A stretch of 64,000 bases of DNA from Streptomyces sp. NRRL B-3428 (GCA_000721375.1 JOGW01000014.1:124001-188000), one strand, 5' to 3'. Shown: positions 29,900-40,337, counted from the first letter of the stretch. The notes: generated from the letters alone by a model not told the origin. Made by a program: numbers and translations.

Positions 29900-31567
29900 C
29901 TAGCCGTTCTTCGAGAGGCGGCCCTGGGCGTTGCCTCCCTCCGGGTTGTCCGAGGTGAACTGGAGGTCGTCGCCGACCGGTGTCAGCCGCACCGTGTGAT
30001 CGTTCTGCGTACAGCGCGAGTCGGCCTTGTTCTTCGCCTTGCCCGTCGCGATCAGCTCCTTGTCCGTGACCGACTTCAGGATCAGGATGTCGGTGCAGGT
30101 GCTGAGGCCGAGCTCGTCCGTCATGGTCGCGCTGCCCAGTTCCTGGCCCGGCTCCACCTGTTTCACGGTGACCGTGACCGTCCCCGCCGGCAGGCCCTGG
30201 AGTATCTGCGCCTTGCCCTCCCAGGTGCCCACGTAGCGCTCGGGGATCTCGTCGAGCTGCCCCGGTGAGGCGCTGCTGTTCGACCCCGGGTCCGAGGACT
30301 GCGAGGCCGCCGGCGGCCTGGAGGTGTGGTCGCTGCCCGCCCCGGAGTCCTTGTCCTTGTTGTCCGGCAGCATGCTGAAGACGAAGACCGTGCCGAGGCT
30401 GACCGCAGCGACCGCGCTCGCGACCGCCAGGGCCAGTGTGCAACTGACCTTCCGCCCGCGCCCGTTGTCCCCCTGCGTGCTCGCCGCCGTCACCGAGACG
30501 GAGACCCTGCCGGGCGGCGGCGCGTCGGCCGGCGTCGTGTCCGCCGGCGCCGGCTGCCGCTCCGCGGGCGCCGCCGACAGCGGCACGGACGCGTACGAAG
30601 GGTCCGGCGGTCCGAACACCCCGGGTTCGCTGAACGCCACCGGCCCCGAGGCCTGCGGGGGCGTGGGTTCGAGATCGAGCAGCCGTACGGCGTTCCGGCT
30701 CACCTGCTCCACCAGCGGCCCCGGCAGCCAGCCCGCCGCCACCAGCTCGGCCGCTCCCCCGGGCGCGAGCCTGCGGGCGACCTCACCGGGGGCCGGGCGG
30801 GCCGAAGGCTCCTTGGCCAGACAGTCGAGGATCACCTCGCGCAAGTCGCCGCCGGGCAGCGCGACTTCGGGCTCGGTGTGCACGACCTGATAGAGCAGCG
30901 CCGCCGATGAGTCGCCGCTGAAGGGAGCGGTGCCGGTCGCCGCGTACGCGAGGACGGCGCCGAGCGAGAAGACGTCCGAGGCGCCGGTGACGCCCTTGCC
31001 GAGGATCTGCTCGGGCGCCATATAGCCGGGTGAGCCGATCGAGACACCGGTGGAGGTGAGCGAGGCGGTGCCGTCCGTGGCGCGGGCGATCCCGAAGTCG
31101 ATCAGACGCGGGCCGTCGAGTGCGAGCAGCACGTTGGACGGCTTGACGTCGCGGTGCACCAGACCGAGCGCGTGCACGGCCGCGAGCGCTTCACCGAGTC
31201 CGGCGCCGAGCACCCGTACCGAATGATCGGGCAGCGACCGCAGCGTGCCCCGCTCGCCGACCGCCTCCGACAGCGAGGGTCCGGCGACATAGCCGGTGGC
31301 CACCCAGGGCACGGAGGCCTCGGCGTCCGCGTCGAGGACGGGCGCGGTCCAGGCGCCGCCGACGCGTCGTGCGGCCTCGACCTCGCGCCGGAAGCGCTCA
31401 CGGAACTCCTGGTCGAGTGCGAAGTGCGGATGCACGACCTTGACGGCGACGGTCCGTCCCCCGGTGCTGCGGCCCAGATAGACCCGGCCCATGCCGCCGG
31501 CGCCCAGGCGCCCGAGCAGCCGGTACGGCCCGATGGTCGCGGGTTCGCCCGCTTCGAGCGGCTGCAT
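29900..31567 (-). CDS. Membrane Ser/Thr protein kinase
   Basis: 555 aa. N-terminal Hanks-type kinase domain (residues ~12-270): glycine loop LGAGGMGRVYLG, VAVKVV lysine, catalytic HRDVKPSNVLL, DFGIAR and SPGYMAPEQ. A Pro/Ala-rich juxtamembrane stretch precedes one membrane helix (LALAVASAVAAVSLGTVFVF, near 395). The ~150-aa extracellular part has a Ser/Pro linker and a beta-rich domain (YVGTWEGKAQ ... ATGKAKNKADSRC) with two cysteines. There are no PASTA repeats, so the ligand is unknown. ATG at 31567; the gene is divergent from the esterase. Confidence 0.93.
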   Translation of the reverse strand: MQPLEAGEPATIGPYRLLGRLGAGGMGRVYLGRSTGGRTVAVKVVHPHFALDQEFRERFRREVEAARRVGGAWTAPVLDADAEASVPWVATGYVAGPSLSEAVGERGTLRSLPDHSVRVLGAGLGEALAAVHALGLVHRDVKPSNVLLALDGPRLIDFGIARATDGTASLTSTGVSIGSPGYMAPEQILGKGVTGASDVFSLGAVLAYAATGTAPFSGDSSAALLYQVVHTEPEVALPGGDLREVILDCLAKEPSARPAPGEVARRLAPGGAAELVAAGWLPGPLVEQVSRNAVRLLDLEPTPPQASGPVAFSEPGVFGPPDPSYASVPLSAAPAERQPAPADTTPADAPPPGRVSVSVTAASTQGDNGRGRKVSCTLALAVASAVAAVSLGTVFVFSMLPDNKDKDSGAGSDHTSRPPAASQSSDPGSNSSASPGQLDEIPERYVGTWEGKAQILQGLPAGTVTVTVKQVEPGQELGSATMTDELGLSTCTDILILKSVTDKELIATGKAKNKADSRCTQNDHTVRLTPVGDDLQFTSDNPEGGNAQGRLSKNG

Positions 31568-31784
31568 GGTGTCGGCCTCCCCCGGAATTCGCCCCCCGCT
31601 CCTGCGGCACGAGGCCCTGGAGCTCTACCCAGCGTAGGGCCGAAGGCAGGCGATGCAGTGGCCCGGATCACCTTCTGCCACAGGCAACCGCATACGTCTT
31701 GTTTGCCTCTTTATGTCCGGAATCAGCGCCCGCGCGACCCGCGTGCGCAGTCCCGCCACGTCCCCTGCCTCGCCGGAGAGCCCC

Positions 31785-32801
31785 ATGAAGCGCCTGAAGC
31801 GTCCGTACGTCACGGTGGTGATCACCACCCTCGCCATAGCCGCGGCCCTGGTCGCGGTCATGCGCCCCTGGAGCGAGAAGGACGAGGTCAGCTTCGGCGG
31901 TACGCGGCCGACGCAGCAGGCCAAGGCGAATCCGGCCTCGGACGTGCAGTTCCCGACCAACCCGCGCCAGTGGGAGACCCAGCGCACCCTCGCCGACGGC
32001 ACCACGATCGGTGTGACGACCTACCACGGCGAGAAGTCCGGCTTCTCCGGCAAGGTCTGGGTGTGGGCGCCCAAGGAGTACTCGGATCCGAAGTACGCGA
32101 ACAGCGCGTTCCCGGTGATGATCGCCCTGCCCGGCGCGTACGGCTTCCCGAACAACTACTGGTGGGGCAAGGACTTCTCGCTGCAGGAGAAGGTCGCGCA
32201 GGCCATGGCCCAGGGGCAGAGCAAGCCGTTCATCATCGTGATGCCGGTGCAGAACCCCAACCGGGACAACTACTACGACGGCGCCGACATCCCCGGCCAG
32301 CCCAAGATGGGCACCTGGATGTCGGACGACGTGCCGGCCCTGGTGAAGGAGAACTTCCGCACCTTCAAGTCCCCGGCCGGCTGGGGCTTCTTCGGCTCGT
32401 CCTCCGGCGGCTACATCGGCATCAAGATGGCGCTGCAGCACCCGGACAGGTTCAGCTTCGCGATCGCGGGCGGCCCGGACACCTTCCCCGACTCCCCGCT
32501 CTGGAAGGGCCACGTGAAGGAGAAGCAGGCGAACAACCCGGAGCAGCTGGCGGCCGATCTGATCAAGCAGAACCCCACCGGGCCCACGAAGGTGCGCATC
32601 ACGATGCTGATGGGTGACAAGGAGCAGCGGGATCTGCCCCGTATCAAGGACTTCATGGCCAAGTACAACAAGGGCCCGGTCGCCATCGACCTGCACATGA
32701 TCCCGAACGCCGGGCACGACGGCTACAAGTACGGAGCCGCCCTGTTCGACGGCCCGCTCGCGAACATCAGCAAGCACGTACCGGGCCCCACGGCCGGCTG
32801 A
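31785..32801 (+). CDS. Membrane-anchored or secreted esterase (antigen-85/esterase-D-like alpha/beta hydrolase)
   Basis: 338 aa. An N-terminal helix after MKRLKRPYV (residues ~8-25) is a signal anchor or uncleaved signal. The hydrolase domain has the nucleophile elbow FGSSSGGYIG (Ser near residue 205), an acid region around GDKEQRDLP, and a C-terminal His in NAGHDGYKY. Relatives include Ag85 mycolyltransferase-like and S-formylglutathione-hydrolase-like enzymes; here it is probably an extracytoplasmic esterase with unknown substrate. ATG at 31785 has GGAGAG upstream; the frame to 31653 is an unlikely extension. The end lies 10 bp from convergent mqnA. Confidence 0.87.
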   Translation: MKRLKRPYVTVVITTLAIAAALVAVMRPWSEKDEVSFGGTRPTQQAKANPASDVQFPTNPRQWETQRTLADGTTIGVTTYHGEKSGFSGKVWVWAPKEYSDPKYANSAFPVMIALPGAYGFPNNYWWGKDFSLQEKVAQAMAQGQSKPFIIVMPVQNPNRDNYYDGADIPGQPKMGTWMSDDVPALVKENFRTFKSPAGWGFFGSSSGGYIGIKMALQHPDRFSFAIAGGPDTFPDSPLWKGHVKEKQANNPEQLAADLIKQNPTGPTKVRITMLMGDKEQRDLPRIKDFMAKYNKGPVAIDLHMIPNAGHDGYKYGAALFDGPLANISKHVPGPTAG

Positions 32802-32811
32802 CCGCTGCCGG

Positions 32812-34033
<1,222 letters not shown>

Positions 34034-34237
34034 ATGGCTACCGGAACCGTGAAGTGGTTCAACGCTGAAAAGGGCTTCGGCTTCATCGCCCAGGAAGGCG
34101 GCGGCCCGGATGTCTTCGTCCACTACTCCGCGATCAACGCGTCCGGCTTCCGCTCCCTCGAGGAGAACCAGGCCGTGAACTTCGACGTCACGCAGGGCCC
34201 GAAGGGCCCGCAGGCGGAGAACGTCACCCCGATCTAA
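34034..34237 (+). CDS. Cold-shock domain protein (CspA family)
   Basis: 67 aa single cold-shock domain that binds single-stranded nucleic acid and acts as an RNA chaperone. RNP1 is KGFGFIA (near residue 14) and RNP2 is VFVHYSAI. The start [18 protein letters not shown] is diagnostic. A very strong AGGAGGG lies 6 bases before ATG, and the long leader with a hairpin suggests post-transcriptional regulation. Streptomyces has several paralogues, so I do not assign a specific symbol. Confidence 0.97.
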   Translation: MATGTVKWFNAEKGFGFIAQEGGGPDVFVHYSAINASGFRSLEENQAVNFDVTQGPKGPQAENVTPI

Positions 34238-34300
34238 TTCGGCTGACACTCGCTTGATCGACTCGGACCCGCCAGGTCCGAGCACGGATTGCACCACCCA

Positions 34301-34346
34301 AGGAGCCCCCTCCCCCGCCTCGGCGGGGGGTGTGGGGCTCCTGCCT
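34301..34346 (+). terminator. Strong terminator after the cold-shock gene
   Basis: AGGAGCCCC (34301-34309) pairs with GGGGCTCCT (34334-34342) around an inner CCCCCG/CGGGGG stem, and CCTTTG follows. A separate 8-bp hairpin (CTCGGACC/GGTCCGAG, 34262-34282) precedes it. Both lie within 110 bp of the stop codon. Confidence 0.85.
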
Positions 34347-34573
34347 TTGTCCGGCTCACGGGTGGGGACTGCTTCGGTACAGGGTGTGGGCTGGGGCCCG
34401 GTGGGCGCCCCGGGCCGATAGCCCCGGCCGCGCCGGGACATAAGCCCCGGAAAACCCCACCGATATCGCGACCTTCGGCACCCCGATCCGGCTCAATTGC
34501 CCTGCGGAAAGGCCCCGTTCCCCTTCTACGGTGAACTCGTACTGCAGCACGCGACAGGGAGCCGGCACAGCAG

Positions 34574-35368
34574 ATGAGCGGCAGCAAGAGGGATCAGCAG
34601 CGGGCGGCTCGGGAGCGGCTCAGGGCCGAACGGGACGCCGCGGCGCGCAAGGCGAAGGTGCGTGGGCGGATTCTCGTGTCCGGTGCGATCGTCGCCTCGC
34701 TGGCACTCGTCGGCGGTATCGCCTGGTACGTGACCCAGCCGACCGCCGACGCCGCGGCCGCCGAGGGACCGCTGGTGAAGCCGGCGAACACCACCGGCGA
34801 GGACGGTGTCGTCGTGCCGTACGGCAAGGCTGACAGCAAGCACGTGCTCTCCATCTGGCTCGACCCCCGCTGCCCCTACTGCGCGGGCGCCGAGGTCGGT
34901 CTCGGCAAGACGATGAAGCAGCAGGCCGATGACGGTGAGTACCGGATCGAGTACCACTTCGCGACGTTCCTCGACGGTTCGCTCGGCGGCAAGGGGTCCA
35001 AGCGGGCACTGAACGCCCTGGGCGCGGCCGTGAACGAGAGCCCCGAGAAGTTCATGGAATACCTGAACGTCCTGTACTCGAACCACCCCGAGAAAGAGTC
35101 GGACGACAAGTTCGGCTCGACCGCGACGCTCCTGGAACTCGCGGACAAGGTGGACGGCCTGCGTACTCCCGCATTCAACAAAGCCGTCAAGGAACTCACG
35201 TATATGCCATGGGTCGAAAAGACCTCGCAGCAGTTCTACGAGCAGAACATCAACAGCACTCCGACCGTCCTGATCGACGGGAAAAAGATCCAGGTAAACT
35301 CGGGCAATGGGATCGAATCCATTACGCCCGAGCAGTTCACCAAGCTCGTGGACGAGAACTCCAAGTAG
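34574..35368 (+). CDS. Membrane-anchored DsbA-family thioredoxin-fold protein
   Basis: 264 aa with a cytoplasmic basic start, one membrane helix (ILVSGAIVASLALVGGIAWYV, residues ~33-53), and an outside thioredoxin-fold domain with the redox motif CPYC (in WLDPRCPYC, near residue 99) and a helical insertion. The cis-Pro loop is NSTPTVLIDGK near 235. It likely catalyses disulfide formation or exchange in exported proteins. ATG at 34574; the ORF starts after a 200-bp gap. The DsbB-like partner is ten kilobases away, and the downstream trypsin-like gene overlaps or abuts it. Confidence 0.92.
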   Translation: MSGSKRDQQRAARERLRAERDAAARKAKVRGRILVSGAIVASLALVGGIAWYVTQPTADAAAAEGPLVKPANTTGEDGVVVPYGKADSKHVLSIWLDPRCPYCAGAEVGLGKTMKQQADDGEYRIEYHFATFLDGSLGGKGSKRALNALGAAVNESPEKFMEYLNVLYSNHPEKESDDKFGSTATLLELADKVDGLRTPAFNKAVKELTYMPWVEKTSQQFYEQNINSTPTVLIDGKKIQVNSGNGIESITPEQFTKLVDENSK

Positions 35369-35396
35369 CTCGGGCGCGCACGTTAAGGAGCGCGGC

Positions 35397-36110
35397 ATTC
35401 CCGGTCGGCGGCGATGGGCGTGGAAGCTGCGGGTGCTGTTCTCGGCGGCGGCGCTCGTGTCGATCGTCGCGCTCTCGGACGCCCGGGACGATCCGGCTCC
35501 CGATCCGGATATCCCGTCCTATGTGGGTGCGCTCTTCAGCAACGATCTCGATGGCGGCCATTTCTGCACCGCATCGGTCGTGCACAGCAAAGGCCGCGAT
35601 CTCATCGCCACCGCCGCGCACTGTCTGGGTGACGCCGAGGGAAAGGTGTTCGCGCCCGGATATCACGACGGCCAGGCACCTTACGGGACTTGGACCGTCG
35701 AGAAGATCTACGAGGACAAGAGCTGGCTCGACGACGAGGACGAGGACGCGGATATCGCCTTCGCCACCCTCGCACCCCTCGACGGCAAGGAAATCGAGGA
35801 CGTCACCGGCGCCAACACCCTCGACGCGAGCGGCCGCACCGGCGACAAGGTCACCGTCACCGGCTACCCCAGCGACCTCGACCACCCCCTGAGCTGCACG
35901 GTCGAGGCCACCGCCGATCACGACACCGGGCAGCGCGTGGACTGCCCGGACTTCGCGACCGGCACCAGCGGCAGCCCCTGGGTCACCGAGGACGGACGGC
36001 TCGTGGGGGTGCTCGGCGGGTACAAGGGCGGCGGTGAGACGGACGACGTCTCGTACAGCATCGTGCTCGGCGAACTGACCGCGAGGCTGTACGAGCAGGC
36101 GAACGGCTAA
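35397..36110 (+). CDS. Secreted trypsin-like serine protease (start uncertain, possible ATT)
   Basis: Chymotrypsin-fold protease with a full triad: His in ATAAHCLGD, Asp in DEDADIAFATL and Ser in GTSGSPWV; CTASVV and CTVEA cysteines may form a disulfide. No ATG or GTG gives a sensible N-terminus: ATG at 35307 would re-read the upstream DsbA gene, and GTG near 35430 truncates the signal peptide. ATT at 35397 has AAGGAG 6 bases upstream and gives RRRWAWKLRVLF then AAALVSIVALSDA, a normal signal sequence. About 237 aa. The start needs testing. Confidence 0.8.
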   Translation: MPGRRRWAWKLRVLFSAAALVSIVALSDARDDPAPDPDIPSYVGALFSNDLDGGHFCTASVVHSKGRDLIATAAHCLGDAEGKVFAPGYHDGQAPYGTWTVEKIYEDKSWLDDEDEDADIAFATLAPLDGKEIEDVTGANTLDASGRTGDKVTVTGYPSDLDHPLSCTVEATADHDTGQRVDCPDFATGTSGSPWVTEDGRLVGVLGGYKGGGETDDVSYSIVLGELTARLYEQANG

Positions 36111-36151
36111 TACGGGCAGGCGAACGGCTGGAGCGCCCCTGATGGAGCGCC

Positions 36152-37915
36152 CTAGCCGTACAGCGTCTCGATCTCCGTCGCGTACCGCTCGATGACCGCC
36201 TTGCGCCGCACCTTCAGGCTGGGTGTGAGCAGCCCGCCCGCCACGTCGAAGTCCTCGTCGAGCAGCGCGAAAGCGCGGATCCGGGCGGGGCGCGCGAGCT
36301 GGGAGTTGGCGGCCTCGACGGCCTCCTCGATCAGCGCGTACACCCGGGGGTCGTCCTTGAGCGACCCGAGCGTGACGCCTTCGCGCGTCGCCCAGCCGCG
36401 TATCTCCTCCTCGTCGAGCGTGATCAGCGCGACCGGATACGGGCGGTGGTCGCCGACCATCACCGCGCGCGAGACGAACCTCGACTGCTGCAGGGCGAAT
36501 TCGGTGAGCGACGGGGTGAGGTTCTTGCCGCCGGACGTGATGATCAGGTCCTTCTTGCGGCCGGTGATGAAGAGATAGCCGTCCTCGTCGAGGCGGCCGA
36601 GGTCGCCGGTGTGCAGCCAGCCCTCGGCGTCCAGGGCTTCGGCGGTCGATGCCGCGTCCGCGTGGTAGCCGGGGAAGACATGGGCGCCGCGCGTGAGCAC
36701 CTCGTCGTCCTCGGCGATCCGCACCTCGCAGCCCGGCATCGGGCGGCCCACCGAGCCGTAGCGGCAGGCGGCCGGGTGGTTGAGGGAGATGACCCCGCCG
36801 GATTCGGTCATGCCGTAGCCCTCGTAGAGCGAAATCCCGCAGGCACGCAGGAAGTTCAGGGTCTGCGGTGCGATGGGGGCCGCGCCCGTGAGGGCCCACT
36901 TGAGGCGGCCGCCGAAGGCGCCCCGTACGAGGGAGAAGAGCTTCTCGTCGGCCGCCTGCCAGGCCTCCATCAGCTCAGCGGAGGGCTCCTCGCCCCGTTC
37001 GCGCAGATCGGCGACCTCCACCCCGACCCGCAGCGCCTCCTCGAAGCGCTCGGCGCCGCCCTCCTGGCCCTCGGCCAGCGAGAGCACCACCGAGTGGATC
37101 TTCTCGAACAGGCGCGGTACGGAAGGGAGATGGGTGGGGCGGGCCTCGGCCAGCTCGCCGACGATGTCCTCGATACGGCCGCCGAAGTAGATCAGCTCCG
37201 TGCCCTTGAGCAGCGTCTTGAACTGCACCAGCTGCGCCATGGCGTGTGCGAGCGGCAGATAGAGATACGTGGAGTCGCCCTCGGACTCCGGGATCAGGTC
37301 GAGTGTCGCGTCGCGTACCGCCGCGAAGTTGCCGTGGGTGAGGATGCAGCCCTTGGGCATACCGGTGGTGCCCGAGGTGTAGATGATCGTGGCCACGTCG
37401 TCGTCGGTACGGGAGTCCGCGCGGGCGTCCAGCGCCTCATCGGCCACGAGTGAGGGGAGCCGCAGCAGGTCGAGGTCCTTCTCGCCCGCCTCGCTCATCA
37501 GGACCACGTCCCGCAGACCGGGCAGCCGGTCGCGCAGCCGGTCGATCTTCTCGGCCTGTGCGGGGTTCTCGCAGATCACCACCGAGGCGCCGGAGTCGGT
37601 CAGCACCCACACGACCTCCTCGTCCCCGGCCGTCGGATACACCGGCACCACCACGGCGCCCGCCGCGAACGCCCCGAGATGCGCGTACGTCCACTCCGGC
37701 CGGGTCTCGGCGAGGATCGCCACCCGGTCGCCGGCCGCCACCCCGAGCCCCATCAGGCCGCGGGCCACCTGACGGACGGTGGTGCGCAGTTCGGTGTACG
37801 TGAGGGTGTACGGGCCGTCCGGTGTCTTGAAGCGCAGGGCGGGGCGCCTCCCGTAGCGCTCGGCCGCCCAGCCGGCCAACAGGGCCAAGGTCTTGGGGTG
37901 TTCGGACTGTGCCAC
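36152..37915 (-). CDS. Long-chain fatty acid--CoA ligase (AMP-forming)
   Basis: ANL-superfamily acyl-CoA synthetase, about 587 aa, activating fatty acids through acyl-AMP. The phosphate loop YTSGTTGMPKG is near residue 180, GYGMTE near 340 and the hinge TGDLGRLDEDGY near 415, with a C-terminal SLTEF/KVRRK lysine region. GTG at 37915 directly follows GGGAGG; ATG at 37927 would add four residues without a good ribosome-binding site. The open frame to 38332 re-reads the divergent AraC gene. The neighbouring AraC regulator may control it. Confidence 0.92.
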   Translation of the reverse strand: MAQSEHPKTLALLAGWAAERYGRRPALRFKTPDGPYTLTYTELRTTVRQVARGLMGLGVAAGDRVAILAETRPEWTYAHLGAFAAGAVVVPVYPTAGDEEVVWVLTDSGASVVICENPAQAEKIDRLRDRLPGLRDVVLMSEAGEKDLDLLRLPSLVADEALDARADSRTDDDVATIIYTSGTTGMPKGCILTHGNFAAVRDATLDLIPESEGDSTYLYLPLAHAMAQLVQFKTLLKGTELIYFGGRIEDIVGELAEARPTHLPSVPRLFEKIHSVVLSLAEGQEGGAERFEEALRVGVEVADLRERGEEPSAELMEAWQAADEKLFSLVRGAFGGRLKWALTGAAPIAPQTLNFLRACGISLYEGYGMTESGGVISLNHPAACRYGSVGRPMPGCEVRIAEDDEVLTRGAHVFPGYHADAASTAEALDAEGWLHTGDLGRLDEDGYLFITGRKKDLIITSGGKNLTPSLTEFALQQSRFVSRAVMVGDHRPYPVALITLDEEEIRGWATREGVTLGSLKDDPRVYALIEEAVEAANSQLARPARIRAFALLDEDFDVAGGLLTPSLKVRRKAVIERYATEIETLYG

Positions 37916-38024
37916 AGCGCCTCCCATGTCCACGGTGCGTACGAAGCTAGGGACGCTCAGCGACGAAAAGGCATGACCGGTGGCGTCAGGGCCACTGACC
38001 CGGGAGCTCAGTCCCGCTACCGTC

Positions 38025-39083
38025 ATGACCATGGCGAGGCGGACGATCACCGTGCACCAGGTGCGGGCGCTGCTGAGCGGTGTGCAGCGCCAAGGCGTCG
38101 ACACCGTGCCCCTGCTGCAGCGGGCGCAGATACCGCCGCTGCTGCTCGGTGACGAGCGGGCGCGGGTCACTCCGGCCCAGTTCGTGCGGCTCTTCAGGGA
38201 GTTGTACGAGGTCACGGGTGACGAGTTCCTCGGTCTGAGCGTCGCGCCGAGCAGACCGGGCACCTTCGCGATGATGTGCCACACCGCGCTCGGCTCCCGC
38301 GATCTGGGCGCCGCGATCGAGCGCGGGGTCACCTTCTACGGGCTCTTCCCCGGCGGCCCGGATCTGGCGCTCGAACACGAGGGCTTCGGCGGCGAGGCCG
38401 TCTTCGTCGTACGCAACGACTTCGCCTCCGAGGAACAGCGCTTCCTCGCCGAGTGCGTGGTGATCATCTGGCACCGGCTGTGCAGCTGGCTGATCGGACG
38501 GCGGATCCCGCTGGAGTGGGCCTCCTTCGCCTCTCCCCCGCCTGCGTACAAGGACGAGTTCCCTGAACTCTTCGGCTGCCCGGTGCACTTCGGGGCCGGG
38601 CGCACGGGCGCCGGTTTCGCCGCCCACTACCTCGCCGCGCCCCTCGTACGCGACGAGAGCGAGCTGGCGCAGATGCTGCGACGGGCTCCTTTCGAGCTGC
38701 TGAGCCGGCGCGAGTACGGGACGACGGTCGCCGAGCAGGTCAGACGCGCTCTGGTGCGGGCGCTCGGGGATTCACCGCGGCTGCCCGCGCTCGGCGAGAT
38801 CGCTGCGCGGCTCGCGGTGAGCCCGGCGACACTGCGGCGGCGGCTCGCGGCCGAGAACACCTCGTACAAGGACCTCAAGGACACCGTCCGCAGGGACGCG
38901 GCGATCGCCGGGCTCGCCGAGGGCAGCGAGCCGATCGCGGAGCTGGCCGCGCGGCTCGGGTTCTCCGAGGACACGGCCTTCCACCGGGCGTTCCGGCGCT
39001 GGACGGGCACGACGCCGGGGGCGTACCGGCTGGCCACGGTCACTCACGAGCCGCCTCGTGAGACGGGGAGTCAGCAAAGCTGA
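38025..39083 (+). CDS. AraC-family transcriptional regulator
   Basis: 352 aa. N-terminal sensor region of the arabinose-binding-domain type (Arabinose_bd, residues ~25-215, GDEFLGLSVAPSRPGTF, FPGGPDL), C-terminal AraC HTH (residues ~265-340) with AARLAVSPATLRRRLA and ELAARLGFSEDTAFHRAFRRWTGTTPGAYR. This sensor subclass is often linked to fatty-acid or lipid genes. Divergent from the acyl-CoA ligase and just before a lipase gene, which fits. ATG at 38025; a second ATG at 38031 is possible. No good ribosome-binding site, so translation may be leaderless. Confidence 0.9.
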   Translation: MTMARRTITVHQVRALLSGVQRQGVDTVPLLQRAQIPPLLLGDERARVTPAQFVRLFRELYEVTGDEFLGLSVAPSRPGTFAMMCHTALGSRDLGAAIERGVTFYGLFPGGPDLALEHEGFGGEAVFVVRNDFASEEQRFLAECVVIIWHRLCSWLIGRRIPLEWASFASPPPAYKDEFPELFGCPVHFGAGRTGAGFAAHYLAAPLVRDESELAQMLRRAPFELLSRREYGTTVAEQVRRALVRALGDSPRLPALGEIAARLAVSPATLRRRLAAENTSYKDLKDTVRRDAAIAGLAEGSEPIAELAARLGFSEDTAFHRAFRRWTGTTPGAYRLATVTHEPPRETGSQQS

Positions 39084-39104
39084 GCTGCCCGGTCAGCCCG
39101 GAAC

Positions 39105-39118
39105 TTACTGGCGAGTCA
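39105..39118. promoter_or_regulatory. Palindromic operator candidate before the secretory lipase
   Basis: TTACTGGCGAGTCA is an imperfect TTACT-N4-AGTAA palindrome (one mismatch), a layout used by TetR-type repressors of lipid genes in actinobacteria. It lies about 50 bp before the lipase ATG. Identity of the binder is unknown. Confidence 0.4.
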
Positions 39119-39128
39119 CTACCTTCAC

Positions 39129-39160
39129 CCCAACTGACCCATCCCCACTGGACAGTTGGG
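39129..39160. promoter_or_regulatory. Inverted repeat in the secretory-lipase leader
   Basis: CCCAACTG (39129-39136) and CAGTTGGG (39153-39160) form an 8-bp perfect inverted repeat with a 16-base spacer. The second arm merges with the ribosome-binding site, so a hairpin could affect initiation. Confidence 0.4.
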
Positions 39161-39168
39161 AGAGCCGC

Positions 39169-40329
39169 ATGCGTATCCCCAGATCGCTCCTCTCGGGACT
39201 GTGTACCGCCGCCCTGGCCCTGGCCGTGCTGCCGGCCACCGCCTCGGCGGCCGCGCAGGAGGTGGCGCCGGGTGACGTGCTCAGCGTCACGAACTCGTCG
39301 TTCCATCCGCTGCCACTGCAGCCCACGAACACCAAGGCCTGGAAGATCAGTTACCGGTCCACCTCCGCGACCGGACAGGCCAACACCGTCACCGGCACCG
39401 TGATCGTCCCCAACGACGGGAAGAGCGGTCCGCGCCCGCTGATCACGTACGCGGTCGGCACCGTCGGACTCGGCGACTCCTGCGCGCCGAGCGCGGGCTT
39501 CCCCAAGGGCACCACGATGGAGGCCAGTCTGATCCAGCAGTACCTGTGGCGCGGCTGGGCCGTCGTCGTCACCGACTACGAGGGCCTCGGCACTCCGGGC
39601 GAGCACACCTACACCGCCGGACCCTCGGCCGGGCACGCCATGCTGGACGCGGCCCGCGCGGCCCAGCGGATCCCGGCCGCGGCGGCCTCGGGGATCACCG
39701 CGCAGAGCCCGATCGGGATCGTCGGCTATTCACAGGGCGGCCAAGCCTCCTCCTGGGCGGCCGAGTTGAAGGACTCCTACGCGCCCGAGCTGAACGTCAA
39801 GGGCACCGCGACCGGTGGCGTACCGGCGCATCTGGAGAAACTGGTGCCGGTGCACGACGGCAGTTACGGCTCGGGGCTGCTGTTCATGGCGGCCGCGGGA
39901 CAGGACGCCGCGTACCCGGAGCTGAAGCTCGACTCGTATCTCAATACGGCGGGCAAGGCGCTGATCAACTTCTTCCGCACCAACTGCGTGGTGATCGACA
40001 CCACGGTCGGCTCCTTCAAGCGGATCTCGGACATGACCACCAGCAATCCGCTGGCGACGCCCGAGTGGCAGCAGCGCCTCAACGAGTCGGATCTCGGCAC
40101 GCACAAGCCGGACCACCCGGTGTACCTGTACCACGCCCTCGGCGACGAGCTGATCCCGTACTCGCTGGGCACGGGCCTGCGCAAGGACTGGTGTGCGCGC
40201 GGGGCGGCCGTGGACTGGCGGACCATCGTGGTCGGTGAGCATGTGTCCGGGGTGATCACCGAGGTGACCCGGGTGCAGAACTGGCTCGCGGACCGGTTCG
40301 CGGGGAAGCCGACGTCCGGGAACTGCTGA
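39169..40329 (+). CDS. Secretory lipase (LIP family)
   Basis: 386 aa. Signal peptide MRIPRSLLSGLCTAALALA ending ATASAAA near residue 25, then a secretory lipase alpha/beta-hydrolase domain. The nucleophile elbow is GYSQGGQAS (Ser near residue 188), the aspartate is probably in HALGDELIPY and the histidine in VVGEHVSGV. It resembles fungal/actinobacterial LIP lipases hydrolysing acylglycerols outside the cell. ATG at 39169 has GGGAGAG upstream; the open frame from 39058 is not coding. It follows the AraC regulator and may belong to its regulon. Confidence 0.9.
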   Translation: MRIPRSLLSGLCTAALALAVLPATASAAAQEVAPGDVLSVTNSSFHPLPLQPTNTKAWKISYRSTSATGQANTVTGTVIVPNDGKSGPRPLITYAVGTVGLGDSCAPSAGFPKGTTMEASLIQQYLWRGWAVVVTDYEGLGTPGEHTYTAGPSAGHAMLDAARAAQRIPAAAASGITAQSPIGIVGYSQGGQASSWAAELKDSYAPELNVKGTATGGVPAHLEKLVPVHDGSYGSGLLFMAAAGQDAAYPELKLDSYLNTAGKALINFFRTNCVVIDTTVGSFKRISDMTTSNPLATPEWQQRLNESDLGTHKPDHPVYLYHALGDELIPYSLGTGLRKDWCARGAAVDWRTIVVGEHVSGVITEVTRVQNWLADRFAGKPTSGNC

Positions 40330-40337
40330 GACGGGTG

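Noticed and set aside
35337..36899. 520-aa minus-strand frame opposite the serine protease and into the acyl-CoA ligase
   Set aside because: It reads the ligase gene in a wrong frame (Arg/Gly-rich) and lacks motifs.
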